Assembly (NCBI GenBank): GCA_013911975.1
Contig: JACESF010000021.1
Span: 1 to 57,702, forward strand
DNA length: 57,702 nt
Origin: Hyphomicrobiales bacterium
GTDB lineage: Bacteria > Pseudomonadota > Alphaproteobacteria > Rhizobiales > Xanthobacteraceae
Direction of reading: 5' to 3'
Shown here: positions 9,266 through 17,532 of the stretch, piece after piece
Layout of the letters: the number at the start of each line of letters is the position of its first letter
Numbering within the stretch: the first letter of the stretch is position 1
Program-made: the position numbers and the translations under genes
The notes under the pieces: model-generated
The model's database searches: none
Seen by the model: only the letters and a program-made list of their open reading frames with translations
Told to the model about the DNA's origin: nothing

Positions 9266-9825
9266 GCGCGGGCGCAGCCAAGGCCCGCCCGGCGGCGCGC
9301 GCCCCCCGCGACGCGGCCCGGCGGGCGGTGTCCGCCCGGATCCTCGTGGAGGGGGGCGCGGGTCCGGTGGAGCTGGACCTCGCGGAGAGCCCGCTCGGCT
9401 GGCTCGCCACCCGCAAGGGCCGCGACGGGCGCGCCTTGATCCGCCCCGCCCAGCTTCTGGCGGGGGAGCGCCTGCGGCTCGATTTCACCCGCGCGGGACT
9501 GACACCGCGCGTCACCACCAATTGGTCCCCCGCCGGGCGGGGCACCGCCGGGCCGGACGGCTTCACCGACGCGGTGCTGGCGGCAAAGCGCCGCGTCCAG
9601 GCCGCGCTCGCCGCCGTGGGGCCGGAGCTTTCCGGGGCGCTGCTGGACGTGTGCTGCTTCCTGAAGGGCCTGGAGCAGGTGGAGCAGGAGCGCGGATGGC
9701 CTGCCCGCGCGGGCAAGGTGGTGCTGGGGCTGGGGCTCGACCGGCTGGCCGCCCATTACGGCCTGTCGGGGAGCGTGCAGGGCAGGGCGCGCGGCCCCAC
9801 CCGGTCCTGGCGCGCGGGGGAGTGA
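9259..9825 (+). CDS. DUF6456 domain protein
   Basis: A 188-residue protein. Residues about 60-175 match the DUF6456 domain of alphaproteobacteria: a leader AGERLRLDFTRAGLTPRVTTNW, then AVGPELSGALLDVCCF and GLEQVEQERGWPARAGK, ending near HYG. The function of the family is unknown. The N-terminal 35 residues are basic and Ala-rich. The start codon overlaps the stop of the DnaA-domain-like gene, so the products are probably made in fixed ratio and may work together in DNA binding. I see no catalytic motif. It ends 63 bases before the DUF805 gene. Confidence 0.75.
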   Translation: MVSAGAAKARPAARAPRDAARRAVSARILVEGGAGPVELDLAESPLGWLATRKGRDGRALIRPAQLLAGERLRLDFTRAGLTPRVTTNWSPAGRGTAGPDGFTDAVLAAKRRVQAALAAVGPELSGALLDVCCFLKGLEQVEQERGWPARAGKVVLGLGLDRLAAHYGLSGSVQGRARGPTRSWRAGE

Positions 9826-9888
9826 CGCGAGGCCCCGGCCGGGCGATGATCCGGCCGGGGATTCCATCTTTCACCGGGGCTTGGGGAC

Positions 9889-10257
9889 ATGAACGCTTAT
9901 CTCGACGCCATGCGGCACTACGCGACCTTCACGGGCCGCACCAGCCGTGCGGGCTTCTGGCTCTACATTCTGTTCTACTTCATCATCATGCTGTGCGCCG
10001 GCGTCGTGGACGCGGCGCTGTTCGGCATGGACGCGGCCAATGGCGGGCCGGTCTCCGGCATCGTCTCGCTGGTCCACTTCATTCCCGGCCTCGCCATCGG
10101 CGTGCGCCGCCTGCACGACATCGACCGCACCGGCTGGTGGCTGCTCATCGCCTTCACCGGCATCGGCATGATCGTGCTGCTGATATTCAACGTGCTGTCC
10201 GGCACGCCCGGTCCCAACCGCTTCGGCCCGGACCCGCGCACCTACGCGCCGGTCTGA
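9889..10257 (+). CDS. DUF805 family inner-membrane protein
   Basis: A 122-residue membrane protein with three to four hydrophobic segments (about 23-45, 57-75, 83-105). Family marks are FTGRTSRAGFW near the N-terminus, RRLHDIDRTGWW in the middle and a final GPNRFGPDP. DUF805 proteins (E. coli YhaH/YhaI) have no established role. The gene stands between the DUF6456 gene and a dispersed repeat and is probably the last gene of its transcript. Confidence 0.88.
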   Translation: MNAYLDAMRHYATFTGRTSRAGFWLYILFYFIIMLCAGVVDAALFGMDAANGGPVSGIVSLVHFIPGLAIGVRRLHDIDRTGWWLLIAFTGIGMIVLLIFNVLSGTPGPNRFGPDPRTYAPV

Positions 10258-10303
10258 GCGCAGGGGCGGCGGTCGCGCCACCCTCGCGGCAAGGCCACAA
10301 AGC

Positions 10304-10413
10304 GATCATGCCCGGGCGTGTCCCGGGCATCTACGCAGGGCCGCCGGGAAACGTCCCGCGGCGCCTGCGCCATCGGCTCCCGTGGATGGTCGGGACGAGT
10401 CCGGCGATGACGA
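10304..10413. repeat. Dispersed intergenic palindromic repeat, copy 1
   Basis: The left end reads GATCATGCCCGGGCGTGTCCC and the right end is a degenerate inverted version (GTGGATGGTCGGGACGAGTCC then GATGACG). The same design occurs at 15704-15800: a 'CATG-CCCGGGC-GTCCCGGGCAT' type arm, a variable centre and the inverted arm. Such non-coding repeats are common between genes in Bradyrhizobium-like genomes. It has no open frame of its own and lies between two convergent genes (DUF805 and sufE). Confidence 0.6.
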
Positions 10414-10459
10414 GGGAGGAGGGCGCGCCTCCCCGGGGGGAGTGGCTCCTTGTCCGGCG

Positions 10460-10873
10460 CTAGAGTGCGGCCTGCGCGTCGGCGCGGATGCGGTTGATCA
10501 TGGAATTGAGGCCGTTGGAGCGCTGGGGGGTCAGGTGCCCTTCCAGGCCGATGCGGCGGAAGATGCCGAGGGCGTCGGTGGCGAGGATCTCCTTCGGGCT
10601 GCGGCCGGAGAGCAGCTTCAGCAGAACCGCCACGAGGCCGCGCACGATATGGGCGTCGGAATCCCCCTCGAATTCCAGGATGGTGCCGTCCGGCCCCTCG
10701 CGGCGATGGGAGACGAGCCACACCTGGCTCGCGCAGCCCTGCACCTTGTTGTCCTCGGTGCGCTCGGCCTCCGGGAAGGGCGGCAGGGCGCGGCCCAGTT
10801 CGATCACATAGCGGTAGCGGTCTTCCCAGTCGTCCAGCAACTCGAAATCGGCGATCAGCGCTTCGACATCCAT
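10460..10873 (-). CDS. sufE: SufE cysteine desulfuration protein
   Basis: A 137-residue SufE, which accepts persulfide sulfur from the cysteine desulfurase SufS and stimulates it during iron-sulfur cluster assembly. The acceptor is Cys47 in KVQGCASQVW, and the rest (LDDWEDRYRYVIELG at the start, LSGRSPKEI in the second half) is typical. I set the start at 10873 because the family begins with this helix; upstream codons have no homologue-like character. The other suf genes are not in the window, so this is an isolated copy. Confidence 0.93.
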   Translation of the reverse strand: MDVEALIADFELLDDWEDRYRYVIELGRALPPFPEAERTEDNKVQGCASQVWLVSHRREGPDGTILEFEGDSDAHIVRGLVAVLLKLLSGRSPKEILATDALGIFRRIGLEGHLTPQRSNGLNSMINRIRADAQAAL

Positions 10874-11037
10874 GGGGCCTACCGGGTTTCGGCGCGGAAG
10901 GGTGCGGGCGCCGGGGCGCCGCCGCAGGTCCGGCCTGAAGGGAGTGTCTCGCCGGGGGCGAGGCGTCGTGCGCCCTCGCGGCCGCACGGTCGGCGGTATT
11001 AGAGCATGTCCGGCCCGGCCAATGGAAGCGCGCGGCG

Positions 11038-11484
11038 TCAGGCCGGACGGCGCGGGGGCAGGGGGACGGAGCCGGGCGCGGGGCTCGCGGGCGCCGCGCC
11101 GGTCGGAACGGAACCGGTGGGCAGCGAGCCGGTCGATTTGGGCGCGTCGGCCGCATCCCCGCCCCAGGCGGGGGTCAGGTCCTGCGGGGTCAGCGCATGG
11201 CCGCCCGCCTTGCCGGCGCCGGTGAGGTCGTTGACGTCCACGTTGGCGAACAGCCAGTCCACCGCCGCATGGGCCTTGTCGCCCAGATGGGCCAGCAATT
11301 GCCCGCCCACCGCGCAGGCCTGGGGCTGGCGCTCGCAGAAGCCGCTGGCATCGGCGATGGCGGACTGGGCGGCGGTGAGCGCCTGCCACGCGCCGATCTG
11401 CCGCGTGCCGTCCTCCGAGATGGAGAGCGGCAGCAGCAGCAGCACAAGGCCGAGCCAGAAAGCCAGTCGCAGCAGGAAGAACAT
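11038..11484 (-). CDS. DUF5330 domain protein, membrane-anchored
   Basis: A 148-residue protein with an N-terminal hydrophobic segment (FFLLRLAFWLGLVLLLLPL, residues 2-20) that is either a signal anchor or an uncleaved signal. A helical region with two Cys (FCERQPQACAVG) follows, typical of the DUF5330 family of Hyphomicrobiales. The last 60 residues are a Pro/Ala/Ser-rich tail ending PLPPRRPA, probably disordered. The function is unknown. It lies 164 bases upstream of sufE on the same strand. Confidence 0.75.
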   Translation of the reverse strand: MFFLLRLAFWLGLVLLLLPLSISEDGTRQIGAWQALTAAQSAIADASGFCERQPQACAVGGQLLAHLGDKAHAAVDWLFANVDVNDLTGAGKAGGHALTPQDLTPAWGGDAADAPKSTGSLPTGSVPTGAAPASPAPGSVPLPPRRPA

Positions 11485-11702
11485 CAGCGCCTCGCCGTCC
11501 GGACACCCACCATGCCGGACCCACCGAGACTAGCAGAGGGGGCCTGCCGCCGCAGCGCCCGACGCCCCGCGACTTCAGGACATCGTTAACGCTGGCGGGT
11601 GAAATCGCCGCGCCGGGCGGTGGGGCATGTGGGCGCGTTGTCGGTGCCCGTTCGCCGTGATACGAGCGTCTGACAAACGATCACGATCTCGTGGGGCGCG
11701 CG

Positions 11703-12290
11703 ATGAACTATATGCGCCGGGGGCGCGTTGCGCAGAAGCAGAAGACCCGCCAGGCTCTGCTGGAAGCGGCCCGCTATTTCCTCGACCTCGGCCATTCGCC
11801 GAGCGTGACCGAGGCGGCGGACTATGCCGGAATTTCCCGCGCCACCGCCTATCGCTATTTCTCCACGCCGGAAACCCTGGCGCAGGAAGCCGCCCTCGAC
11901 CGTCTCTCCTCCGAGATGGAGACCATCGCGGCCGGGCTCGGGCGGGGCGCCGATGCCGAGCAGGCGGCGGCCGACGCCATGGCCCGCTATCTCGCCATGG
12001 TGATGCGCAACGAGCCGCTGTTCCGGGCCTATATGGCGCTGGCGGCGCGCGGCGATGGGGCGTCCGCCCTGGGCGGGCGCCGGCTGCGCTGGCTGCGGCA
12101 GGCGTTTGCCCCGCTGGCCGGCGCCATGCCCCAGGCCCGCTTCGAGCGCCTGCTCACCGCCCTGAGCGTGCTCGCCGGGATCGAGACCGTGGTGGTGCTG
12201 CGGGACGTGTGCGAGCTCTCCACCGAGGACACCGAGGAGACCGTGCGCTGGATGGTGAGCGCCCTGGTACGCGCCTCGCTGGAAGTGTGA
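11703..12290 (+). CDS. TetR-family transcriptional regulator
   Basis: A repressor-type protein of 195 residues. The N-terminal helix-turn-helix (about 15-60: KQKTRQALLEAARYFL, then TEAADYAGISRATAYRYF) is classic TetR. The C-terminal ligand domain is not assignable. ATG 11703 is my choice; a GTG at 11691 and an ATG at 11712 are alternatives. The gene ends facing dctM, 148 bases away across a long inverted repeat. Its own promoter region (11590-11700) contains ACGAG and CTCGT half-sites near 11663 and 11687 that could form an operator. It may regulate the TRAP transporter, but nothing proves it. Confidence 0.85.
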   Translation: MNYMRRGRVAQKQKTRQALLEAARYFLDLGHSPSVTEAADYAGISRATAYRYFSTPETLAQEAALDRLSSEMETIAAGLGRGADAEQAAADAMARYLAMVMRNEPLFRAYMALAARGDGASALGGRRLRWLRQAFAPLAGAMPQARFERLLTALSVLAGIETVVVLRDVCELSTEDTEETVRWMVSALVRASLEV

Positions 12291-12308
12291 GGGGCGGCGG
12301 CGCGGCTT

Positions 12309-12405
12309 CCCCCTCCCAACCCTCCCCCGCACGCGGGAGAGGGCTTTTGCCACCCGCGCACCGCAAACTCCCTCTCCCGCGTGCGGGGGAGGGTTGGGGA
12401 GGGGG
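12309..12405. repeat. Long inverted repeat between convergent genes
   Basis: The left arm 12309-12343 and right arm 12370-12405 are reverse complements over about 35 bases with a single one-base bulge, around a 26-base loop. Each arm also carries an internal hairpin (CCCTCTCCCGC / GCGGGAGAGGG). As RNA it would form a very stable stem on both strands, so it may end transcription of both the TetR gene and dctM. Related cores of the type CCCTCTCCCGC...GCGGGAGAGGG are dispersed in many proteobacterial genomes, and one lies at 14461. Confidence 0.8.
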
Positions 12406-12437
12406 CCGCGCCAGGGACGCGGCCACCTCGTCTCCCC

Positions 12438-13844
12438 CTACCGCCCCATCCCCGCCATGCGCGGCAGCCAGAGGGTCAGTTCGGGGATGTAGGTGATGGC
12501 GATCAGCGCCAGCATCAGCGGCACCAGCCAGGGCAGGATGGCCATGGTGGTGCGCTCCACCGAGAGCTTCGCCACCCGCGCCAGCACGAACAGCACCATG
12601 CCCAGCGGCGGGTGCAGCAGGCCGATCATCAGGTTCAGCGTCATCACCAGCCCGAAATGGATCGGGTCGATGCCGAGCTTCAGCACGATGGGCAGCAGGA
12701 TCGGCACCAGGATGGTGATGGCCGCGATGGTGTCGATGAAGCAGCCGACGAACAGGATCAGCAGGTTCGCCAGAAGCAGGAACACCCATTTGTTGTCGGT
12801 GAGCGAGAGGATCCCGTCGGAGAGCGCCTGCGCCGCCTGGCTGGCGGTGAGGAGCCAGGCGAAGATGGACGCCGCCGTGACGATGAACAGCACCGAGGCG
12901 GTGGTCTCGATGGTGTCGAACGTCGCCTTGGCGAGGCTGCGCAGGGTCATGGAGCGGTAGCGCACGAGGCCGAGGAACAGCGACCAGATCACCGCCGCCA
13001 CCGCCGCCTCCGTGGGCGTGAACCAGCCCAGCGTCATGCCGCCGATGAGGATGACCGGCGTCATCAGCGCCATCACGGCGGAGAAGTCGAAATACCAGTC
13101 GGCGGCGATCAGCAAAGCAAGTGCGATGAGCACGGCGGCGTTGGACGAGAGCCCCAGGGCGGTGAGCACATAGACGCCCAGCGGGAAGCAGGCCACCACG
13201 GCCACTTCGAGCCCCGCCCCGCCCAATTGCCGCCAGGAGAATTTCGCGTCGCTGCCCCAGCCGTTGCGGCGGGCGAAATAGGCCACCGTCCCCATCATCA
13301 GCAGCGTCATGACCGCGCCGGGAATGAGCCCGCCCAGGAACAGCGCGCCGATGGAGACATTGGCCAGCATGCCGTAGATGACGAACGGCAGCGACGGCGG
13401 GATGATGGGCCCGAGCGTCGCCGAGGCGGCGGTGACGCCCACCGCGAACTCGGTGGAATAGCCATGGTCCTTCATGGCCTTGATCTCGATGGTGCCGAGC
13501 CCGGCCGCGTCCGCGATGGCGGTGCCCGACATGCCGGAGAACACCACCGAGCCGATGATGTTCACCTGGCCGAGGCCGCCGCGCATCCAGCCCACCAGGG
13601 CGACGGCGAAGGCATAGATGCGCCCCGTCACCCCGGCGATGTTCATGAGGTTTCCCGCCAGGATGAAGAACGGCACCGCCAGCAGCGGGAAGCTCTCCAC
13701 GCCCGCGATCATGCGCTGGGCGATGACCACGTCCGGCGCGGTGCCGGTGACGACGATGTAGAGCAGCGAGGCGCCCGCCAGCGCGAGCGCCACGGGCACG
13801 CCGATGAGCATGAGCCCGAGGAAGGATCCGATCAGCAGCCACAT
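12438..13844 (-). CDS. dctM: TRAP transporter large permease (DctM)
   Basis: A 468-residue protein, about twelve hydrophobic segments, with the DctM pattern throughout (VALALAGASLLYIVVTG near the start; PFFILAGNLMNIAGV; GMSGTAIADAAGLGTIE; PPSLPFVIYG). It is the sodium-driven membrane pore of a tripartite ATP-independent periplasmic transporter. It starts one base after the dctQ stop, so translation is coupled. The length is slightly above the family average of about 430. The operon reads dctP-dctQ-dctM leftward and ends at the long inverted repeat. Confidence 0.95.
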   Translation of the reverse strand: MWLLIGSFLGLMLIGVPVALALAGASLLYIVVTGTAPDVVIAQRMIAGVESFPLLAVPFFILAGNLMNIAGVTGRIYAFAVALVGWMRGGLGQVNIIGSVVFSGMSGTAIADAAGLGTIEIKAMKDHGYSTEFAVGVTAASATLGPIIPPSLPFVIYGMLANVSIGALFLGGLIPGAVMTLLMMGTVAYFARRNGWGSDAKFSWRQLGGAGLEVAVVACFPLGVYVLTALGLSSNAAVLIALALLIAADWYFDFSAVMALMTPVILIGGMTLGWFTPTEAAVAAVIWSLFLGLVRYRSMTLRSLAKATFDTIETTASVLFIVTAASIFAWLLTASQAAQALSDGILSLTDNKWVFLLLANLLILFVGCFIDTIAAITILVPILLPIVLKLGIDPIHFGLVMTLNLMIGLLHPPLGMVLFVLARVAKLSVERTTMAILPWLVPLMLALIAITYIPELTLWLPRMAGMGR

Positions 13845-13845
13845 G

Positions 13846-14427
13846 TCACGCCTCCACGGCGTCGAAGGCTTCGGGACGCTCCAGCGCGGAATAGCCGCGC
13901 CGCACGTTGGCGACCGTCACCTGGACGGAGCGCAGCAGCATGAGCACGAAGGCCGCGAGCACGGCGTAGTAGACGAGGCCCTTGGAGGCCTCCACCATCA
14001 CCATGGGCTCGTCGCCCACCAGCCCCACATAGCGCCACATGAGCCACACGGCGTAGGCGAAGAAGCCGGTGCGCAGCACGTCCACCGTCAGCGCGAGCGC
14101 GCGGCCGAGGGGGGCGGGCAGGAAGCGGTAGATGAGGTCCACCTGGATGTGGCGGGACAGGCGCACGCACATGGAGGCGCCCCAGAACACCACCACCACC
14201 AGGGCATAGCTCGCCAATTCCTCGGTCCAGGCGAAGCTGTCGTTCAGCACGTAGCGGGTGAAGAACTGGGTGAAGACGAGGCCCGCCATGGCCCAGAAGA
14301 CGATGAGCGTCACCCAGTCCTCCAGGCCGTAGACGGAGAGGTCCACGGGGGCCTCCTGCTCGAAGGTCTCGGCCAGTTCCTCGCCGGTGATGCGTGTATG
14401 AATCTCGGTGTGCGGCTGCTCGGCCAT
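13846..14427 (-). CDS. dctQ: TRAP transporter small permease (DctQ)
   Basis: A 193-residue membrane protein with four hydrophobic segments (about 36-58, 68-90, 108-128, 150-170), the DctQ topology. The motif RYVLNDSFAWTEELASYALV is typical of the family. A polar N-terminal extension of some 35 residues precedes the first helix, longer than in many DctQ proteins. It pairs with DctM to form the membrane complex. It lies 70 bases after dctP, with a 12-bp hairpin in that gap, which could reduce expression of the permeases relative to the abundant binding protein. Confidence 0.92.
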   Translation of the reverse strand: MAEQPHTEIHTRITGEELAETFEQEAPVDLSVYGLEDWVTLIVFWAMAGLVFTQFFTRYVLNDSFAWTEELASYALVVVVFWGASMCVRLSRHIQVDLIYRFLPAPLGRALALTVDVLRTGFFAYAVWLMWRYVGLVGDEPMVMVEASKGLVYYAVLAAFVLMLLRSVQVTVANVRRGYSALERPEAFDAVEA

Positions 14428-14460
14428 GGGGGAATCCGCGCTGGAGGAGGGGACGGCAAC

Positions 14461-14489
14461 CCCTCTCCCGCGACCGGCGCGGGAGAGGG
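14461..14489 (-). repeat. Short hairpin between dctP and dctQ
   Basis: CCCTCTCCCGCG (14461-14472) and CGCGGGAGAGGG (14478-14489) pair perfectly around a five-base loop. The arms share their core with the long inverted repeat at 12309-12405. No U-run follows on the minus strand, so it is more likely an mRNA-stabilising or attenuating stem than a full terminator. Confidence 0.65.
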
Positions 14490-14497
14490 AGGCGCGA

Positions 14498-15487
14498 TCA
14501 CTTGGTGCTCTTGAGCGCCTGGATCTTGTCCCAGTCCGCCTTGCGGTAGCCGAGGCTCTCGAAGGTGATGTTCTTGATCACCGCGTCCTTGAAGTCGGTG
14601 GTGTCCACCTCGACGATGTTCACGCCCTTCTGCTTGAACACCTCGATCAGCTCCTTCTCACGCGCGGCCACCTCGCCGCTGGCCTTGGCGGCCGCCTCCT
14701 GCGTCACCTCCTGGAAGATCTTGCGGTCCTCGGGCGTGAGCTTGTCCCAGAGCTGCTTGGACAGGATGGTGTTCAGGTGGTCCACGATGTGGCCCGTGAG
14801 GATGATGTTCTTCTGGACCTCGTAGAACTTCTTGGCCTCGATGGTGGTGAGCGGGTTCTCCTGCGCGTCCACCGTGCCGTTCTGGAGCGCGAGATAGACC
14901 TCGGCGAAGGCGATGGGCGCGATGTTGGCGGCGCAGGCCTTGGGCATGGCGAGATAGGCGGGCGCGTCCGGCACGCGGATCTTGAGGCCCTTCATCTCCG
15001 CACAGGTCTTGAACAGCTTGTTCGATGTGGCCTGGCGCACGCCGTAATAGGTCACGGCGACGATCTGGTTGCCGGTCTTGTCCGCATAGCCCTTGGCGAG
15101 GTCGTTGAAGACGTCGCTCTTGGCATAGGCCAGCAGGTGGTTCGCGTCGCGGAAGGTGTAGGGATAATAGGTGACGCCGATGGGCGGGTAGGCCTTCGCG
15201 GCGAAGCTCGACCCGGAAATGATCATGTCCACGGTGCCCAGCGTCAGACCCTGGTTGATGTCGCTCTCCTTGCCGAGCTGCGAGGAGGGATAGACGTCGA
15301 TCTGGTAGCGCCCGTTGGTGCGCTTCGCGATCTCCGCTGCCGCCCAGACGGAGGCGGTGTGGAAGGGCTCGGCGGGTTCGTACACATGGGCCCATTTCAG
15401 CTTGGTCTGGGCCTGCGCGAAGCCGCTGGCGGTGAGCGCAGCGGCAAGGGCGAACGCGGCCGCAAGGCCGCGACGGGTAATGGCCAT
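14498..15487 (-). CDS. dctP: TRAP transporter periplasmic binding protein (DctP)
   Basis: A 329-residue solute-binding protein. It begins with a Sec signal peptide (MAITRRGLAAAFALAAAL, cleavage likely after FAQA at about residue 26). Mature-domain hallmarks: LKWAHVYEPAEP, a GTVDMIISGSS strand, and KGLKIRVPDAP, which holds the conserved ligand-binding Arg, then NGTVDAQENP. The ligand is not readable; relatives bind C4-dicarboxylates, sialic acid, lactate, keto acids or aromatic acids. It is the first gene of the dctPQM operon. The 363-base region upstream carries a dispersed repeat. Confidence 0.94.
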   Translation of the reverse strand: MAITRRGLAAAFALAAALTASGFAQAQTKLKWAHVYEPAEPFHTASVWAAAEIAKRTNGRYQIDVYPSSQLGKESDINQGLTLGTVDMIISGSSFAAKAYPPIGVTYYPYTFRDANHLLAYAKSDVFNDLAKGYADKTGNQIVAVTYYGVRQATSNKLFKTCAEMKGLKIRVPDAPAYLAMPKACAANIAPIAFAEVYLALQNGTVDAQENPLTTIEAKKFYEVQKNIILTGHIVDHLNTILSKQLWDKLTPEDRKIFQEVTQEAAAKASGEVAAREKELIEVFKQKGVNIVEVDTTDFKDAVIKNITFESLGYRKADWDKIQALKSTK

Positions 15488-15850
15488 TGGTGTCCTCCCA
15501 GTTCCGGCTTTGAATTTGGCGTGCCGGTTTAAAACGATTTGAAGGGAGGCGGGCCGGTCCTGTCAAGGGACTGAAATGGTAGTTCGGGGAGATCGCCGCA
15601 GCGGGGGGGCGGAGGCTGCGCTGAAACACGGGCAAGGTGCGGGAGAGCGGAGCCAGGGCGGAGCGACAATTCGGCGGTCGGAGCGGATTTCGTCGGAACG
15701 CAGGGTCATGGCCGGGCTTGTCCCGGCCATCCACGCGGTTCCGCGAGGGACACGCTCGATGCGGTGGCGTGGATGCCCGGGACAAGCCTGGGCATGACGA
15801 CACTGGCAGGTTGCAAGCCGTGTTTTCGGGATTCGGGTCGGCGCGCTGGG
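15488..15850. other. Intergenic region between dctP and purK
   Basis: No convincing gene. The half next to dctP (15488-15600) should hold its promoter; it contains an AT-rich patch (GGTTTAAAACGATTT near 15526-15540). The remainder is taken up by the dispersed repeat at 15704-15800 and a short spacer before the purK stop. Confidence 0.5.
15704..15800. repeat. Dispersed intergenic palindromic repeat, copy 2
   Basis: Left arm GGTCATGGCCGGGCTTGTCC then CGGCCATCCACG; right arm CGTGGATGCCCGGGACAAGC then CTGGGCATGACGAC. The arms are inverted copies with few mismatches, separated by about 37 bases. The same plan is seen at 10304-10413, where the right arm is more decayed. I infer a mobile or amplified non-coding element family. 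Confidence 0.75.
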
Positions 15851-16939
15851 TCAGCAGCCTTCGGGGATGCGATCCAGAAGGCGGTTCACATGGCCCATCT
15901 TGCGGCCGGGGCGAGCCTCTTCCTTGCCGTACATGTGCAGGTGCGCGGCCGGGTCGGCGAGGAAGCGGTGCCAGTCGTCCACATCGTCGCCGATGAGGTT
16001 CAGCATCTCCACGCGGCCGAGGCAGGCGGTGTCGCCCAGCGGCCATCCGGCGATGGCGCGCACATGCTGCTCGAACTGGCTGGTGACGGCCCCGTCCATG
16101 GTCCAGTGGCCGGAATTGTGCACGCGCGGGGCGATTTCGTTGACGATCAGCCGCTCGGACAGGCCCTGCTCGGCCACGAACAGCTCCACCGCGAACACGC
16201 CCACATATTCCAGCGCCCCGGCGATCCGGCAGGCGATGCCGCGGGCCGTGCGCGCGGTGTCCGGGGCGACGGCGGCGGGCGCCGTGGAGGTGTGCAGGAT
16301 ATGGTTGCGGTGGACGTTCTCGGTGACGTCATAGGCGGCGAAGGCGCCGTCCTCGCGCCGCGCGGCGATCACCGACACTTCGCGGCGGAAGGAGACGAAG
16401 CCTTCCAGGATCGCGCTCTGTCCGCCGATGGCCGCGAAGGCGGCCGAAAGGTCGTCGCCGGGGCGGATCGTCACCTGGCCCTTGCCGTCATAGCCGAAGC
16501 GGCGGGTCTTGAGCACGGCGGGACGGCCGATCCGCTCCACCGCCGCGACGAGGTCGTCCAGGCTGTCCACGGCGGCGAAGGGGGCGGTCTCGATGCCGAG
16601 GTCGCGCACGAAGGTCTTTTCCGCCAGCCGGTCCTGGGAGACCGCGAGGGCGCGCGGGCCGGGGCGCACGGGCACCCGCGCCTCCAGGAACTGCGCGGTG
16701 GCGAGCGGCACATTCTCGAATTCGTAGGTCACCACGTCGCTGATGCGGGCGAGCTCCGCTAGCGCGGCCTCGTCGTCATAGGCGGCGCAGATATGCCCGG
16801 ACGACACCTGGAACGCGGGGCTGTCCGCGTCGGGGCACAGGATGTGGGTCTTCAGGCCGAGCTGCGCGCAGGACAGCGCGATCATGCGGCCGAGCTGGCC
16901 GCCGCCGAGAATGCCGATGGTGGCGCCGGGCTTGATCAT
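15851..16939 (-). CDS. purK: N5-carboxyaminoimidazole ribonucleotide synthase PurK
   Basis: A 362-residue ATP-grasp enzyme that carboxylates AIR using ATP and bicarbonate, step 6a of purine synthesis. It has the N-terminal GILGGGQLGRM motif, YEFENVP, the nucleotide-loop region KTRRFGYDGKGQ and the catalytic NEIAPRVHNSGHW. It starts five bases after purE ends, so the two form the usual purEK operon. Confidence 0.96.
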   Translation of the reverse strand: MIKPGATIGILGGGQLGRMIALSCAQLGLKTHILCPDADSPAFQVSSGHICAAYDDEAALAELARISDVVTYEFENVPLATAQFLEARVPVRPGPRALAVSQDRLAEKTFVRDLGIETAPFAAVDSLDDLVAAVERIGRPAVLKTRRFGYDGKGQVTIRPGDDLSAAFAAIGGQSAILEGFVSFRREVSVIAARREDGAFAAYDVTENVHRNHILHTSTAPAAVAPDTARTARGIACRIAGALEYVGVFAVELFVAEQGLSERLIVNEIAPRVHNSGHWTMDGAVTSQFEQHVRAIAGWPLGDTACLGRVEMLNLIGDDVDDWHRFLADPAAHLHMYGKEEARPGRKMGHVNRLLDRIPEGC

Positions 16940-16944
16940 CGCGC

Positions 16945-17427
16945 TCAGGACGGGCGCTCCGCGACGCTCTCGGTGCGGGCGCGGCGCCAGGATTCCAGCC
17001 GGTCGGCCAGCGCCTCGTCGGACAGGGACAGCACGCTCGCGGCCAGCAGCGCCGCGTTGACGGCGCCCGCCTTGCCGATGGCGAGGCAGCCCACCGGCAC
17101 GCCGGCGGGCATCTGGACGATGGAGTGCAGGCTGTCCACGCCCGAGAGCGCCTTGGATTCCACCGGCACGCCGAAGACCGGCAGGCAGGTGAGGGCGGCG
17201 ACCATGCCCGGCAGGTGCGCGGCACCGCCGGCCCCGGCGATGACCACCTTGAAGCCCGCATCCTTCGCGCCCTTGGCGAAGGCATACATGCGCTCTGGCG
17301 TACGATGGGCCGAGACGATCCGCACGTCGCAGGGAACTTCCAGCGCCTCGAGCATCTCGACGGCGTGGCGCATCGTTTCCCAGTCGGACTGGCTGCCCAT
17401 GATGACGGCCACCGGCCGCGAACCCAT
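16945..17427 (-). CDS. purE: N5-CAIR mutase PurE
   Basis: A 160-residue class I PurE, which moves the carboxyl group of N5-CAIR to C4 to give CAIR, using the product of the next gene. Motifs: IMGSQSDW near the start, [20 protein letters not shown] and [12 protein letters not shown] begin it at ATG 17427 because the family starts just before VAVIMGS; the open frame extends to 17487 but the extra 20 residues do not fit. No clear ribosome site is seen, so the start is likely but not certain. It forms an operon with purK. Confidence 0.94.
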   Translation of the reverse strand: MGSRPVAVIMGSQSDWETMRHAVEMLEALEVPCDVRIVSAHRTPERMYAFAKGAKDAGFKVVIAGAGGAAHLPGMVAALTCLPVFGVPVESKALSGVDSLHSIVQMPAGVPVGCLAIGKAGAVNAALLAASVLSLSDEALADRLESWRRARTESVAERPS

Positions 17428-17532
17428 CGTCGTGATCCCCGTGCGAAAGGAAAGCGCGGCTTTAAAGGATTGCCGCCCCCGGGGCAAGGGGCGCGAAACG
17501 CCGCATCCGCCACTGCCGCGCGCGCGGAGCGC

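Noticed and set aside
12309..12405. Insertion sequence or MITE with terminal repeats
   Set aside because: No transposase nearby and no target-site duplication that I can see; treated as a dispersed hairpin repeat only.
12381..13943. 520-codon frame antisense to dctM
   Set aside because: His/Arg/Asp-rich low-complexity product; dctM itself is certain.
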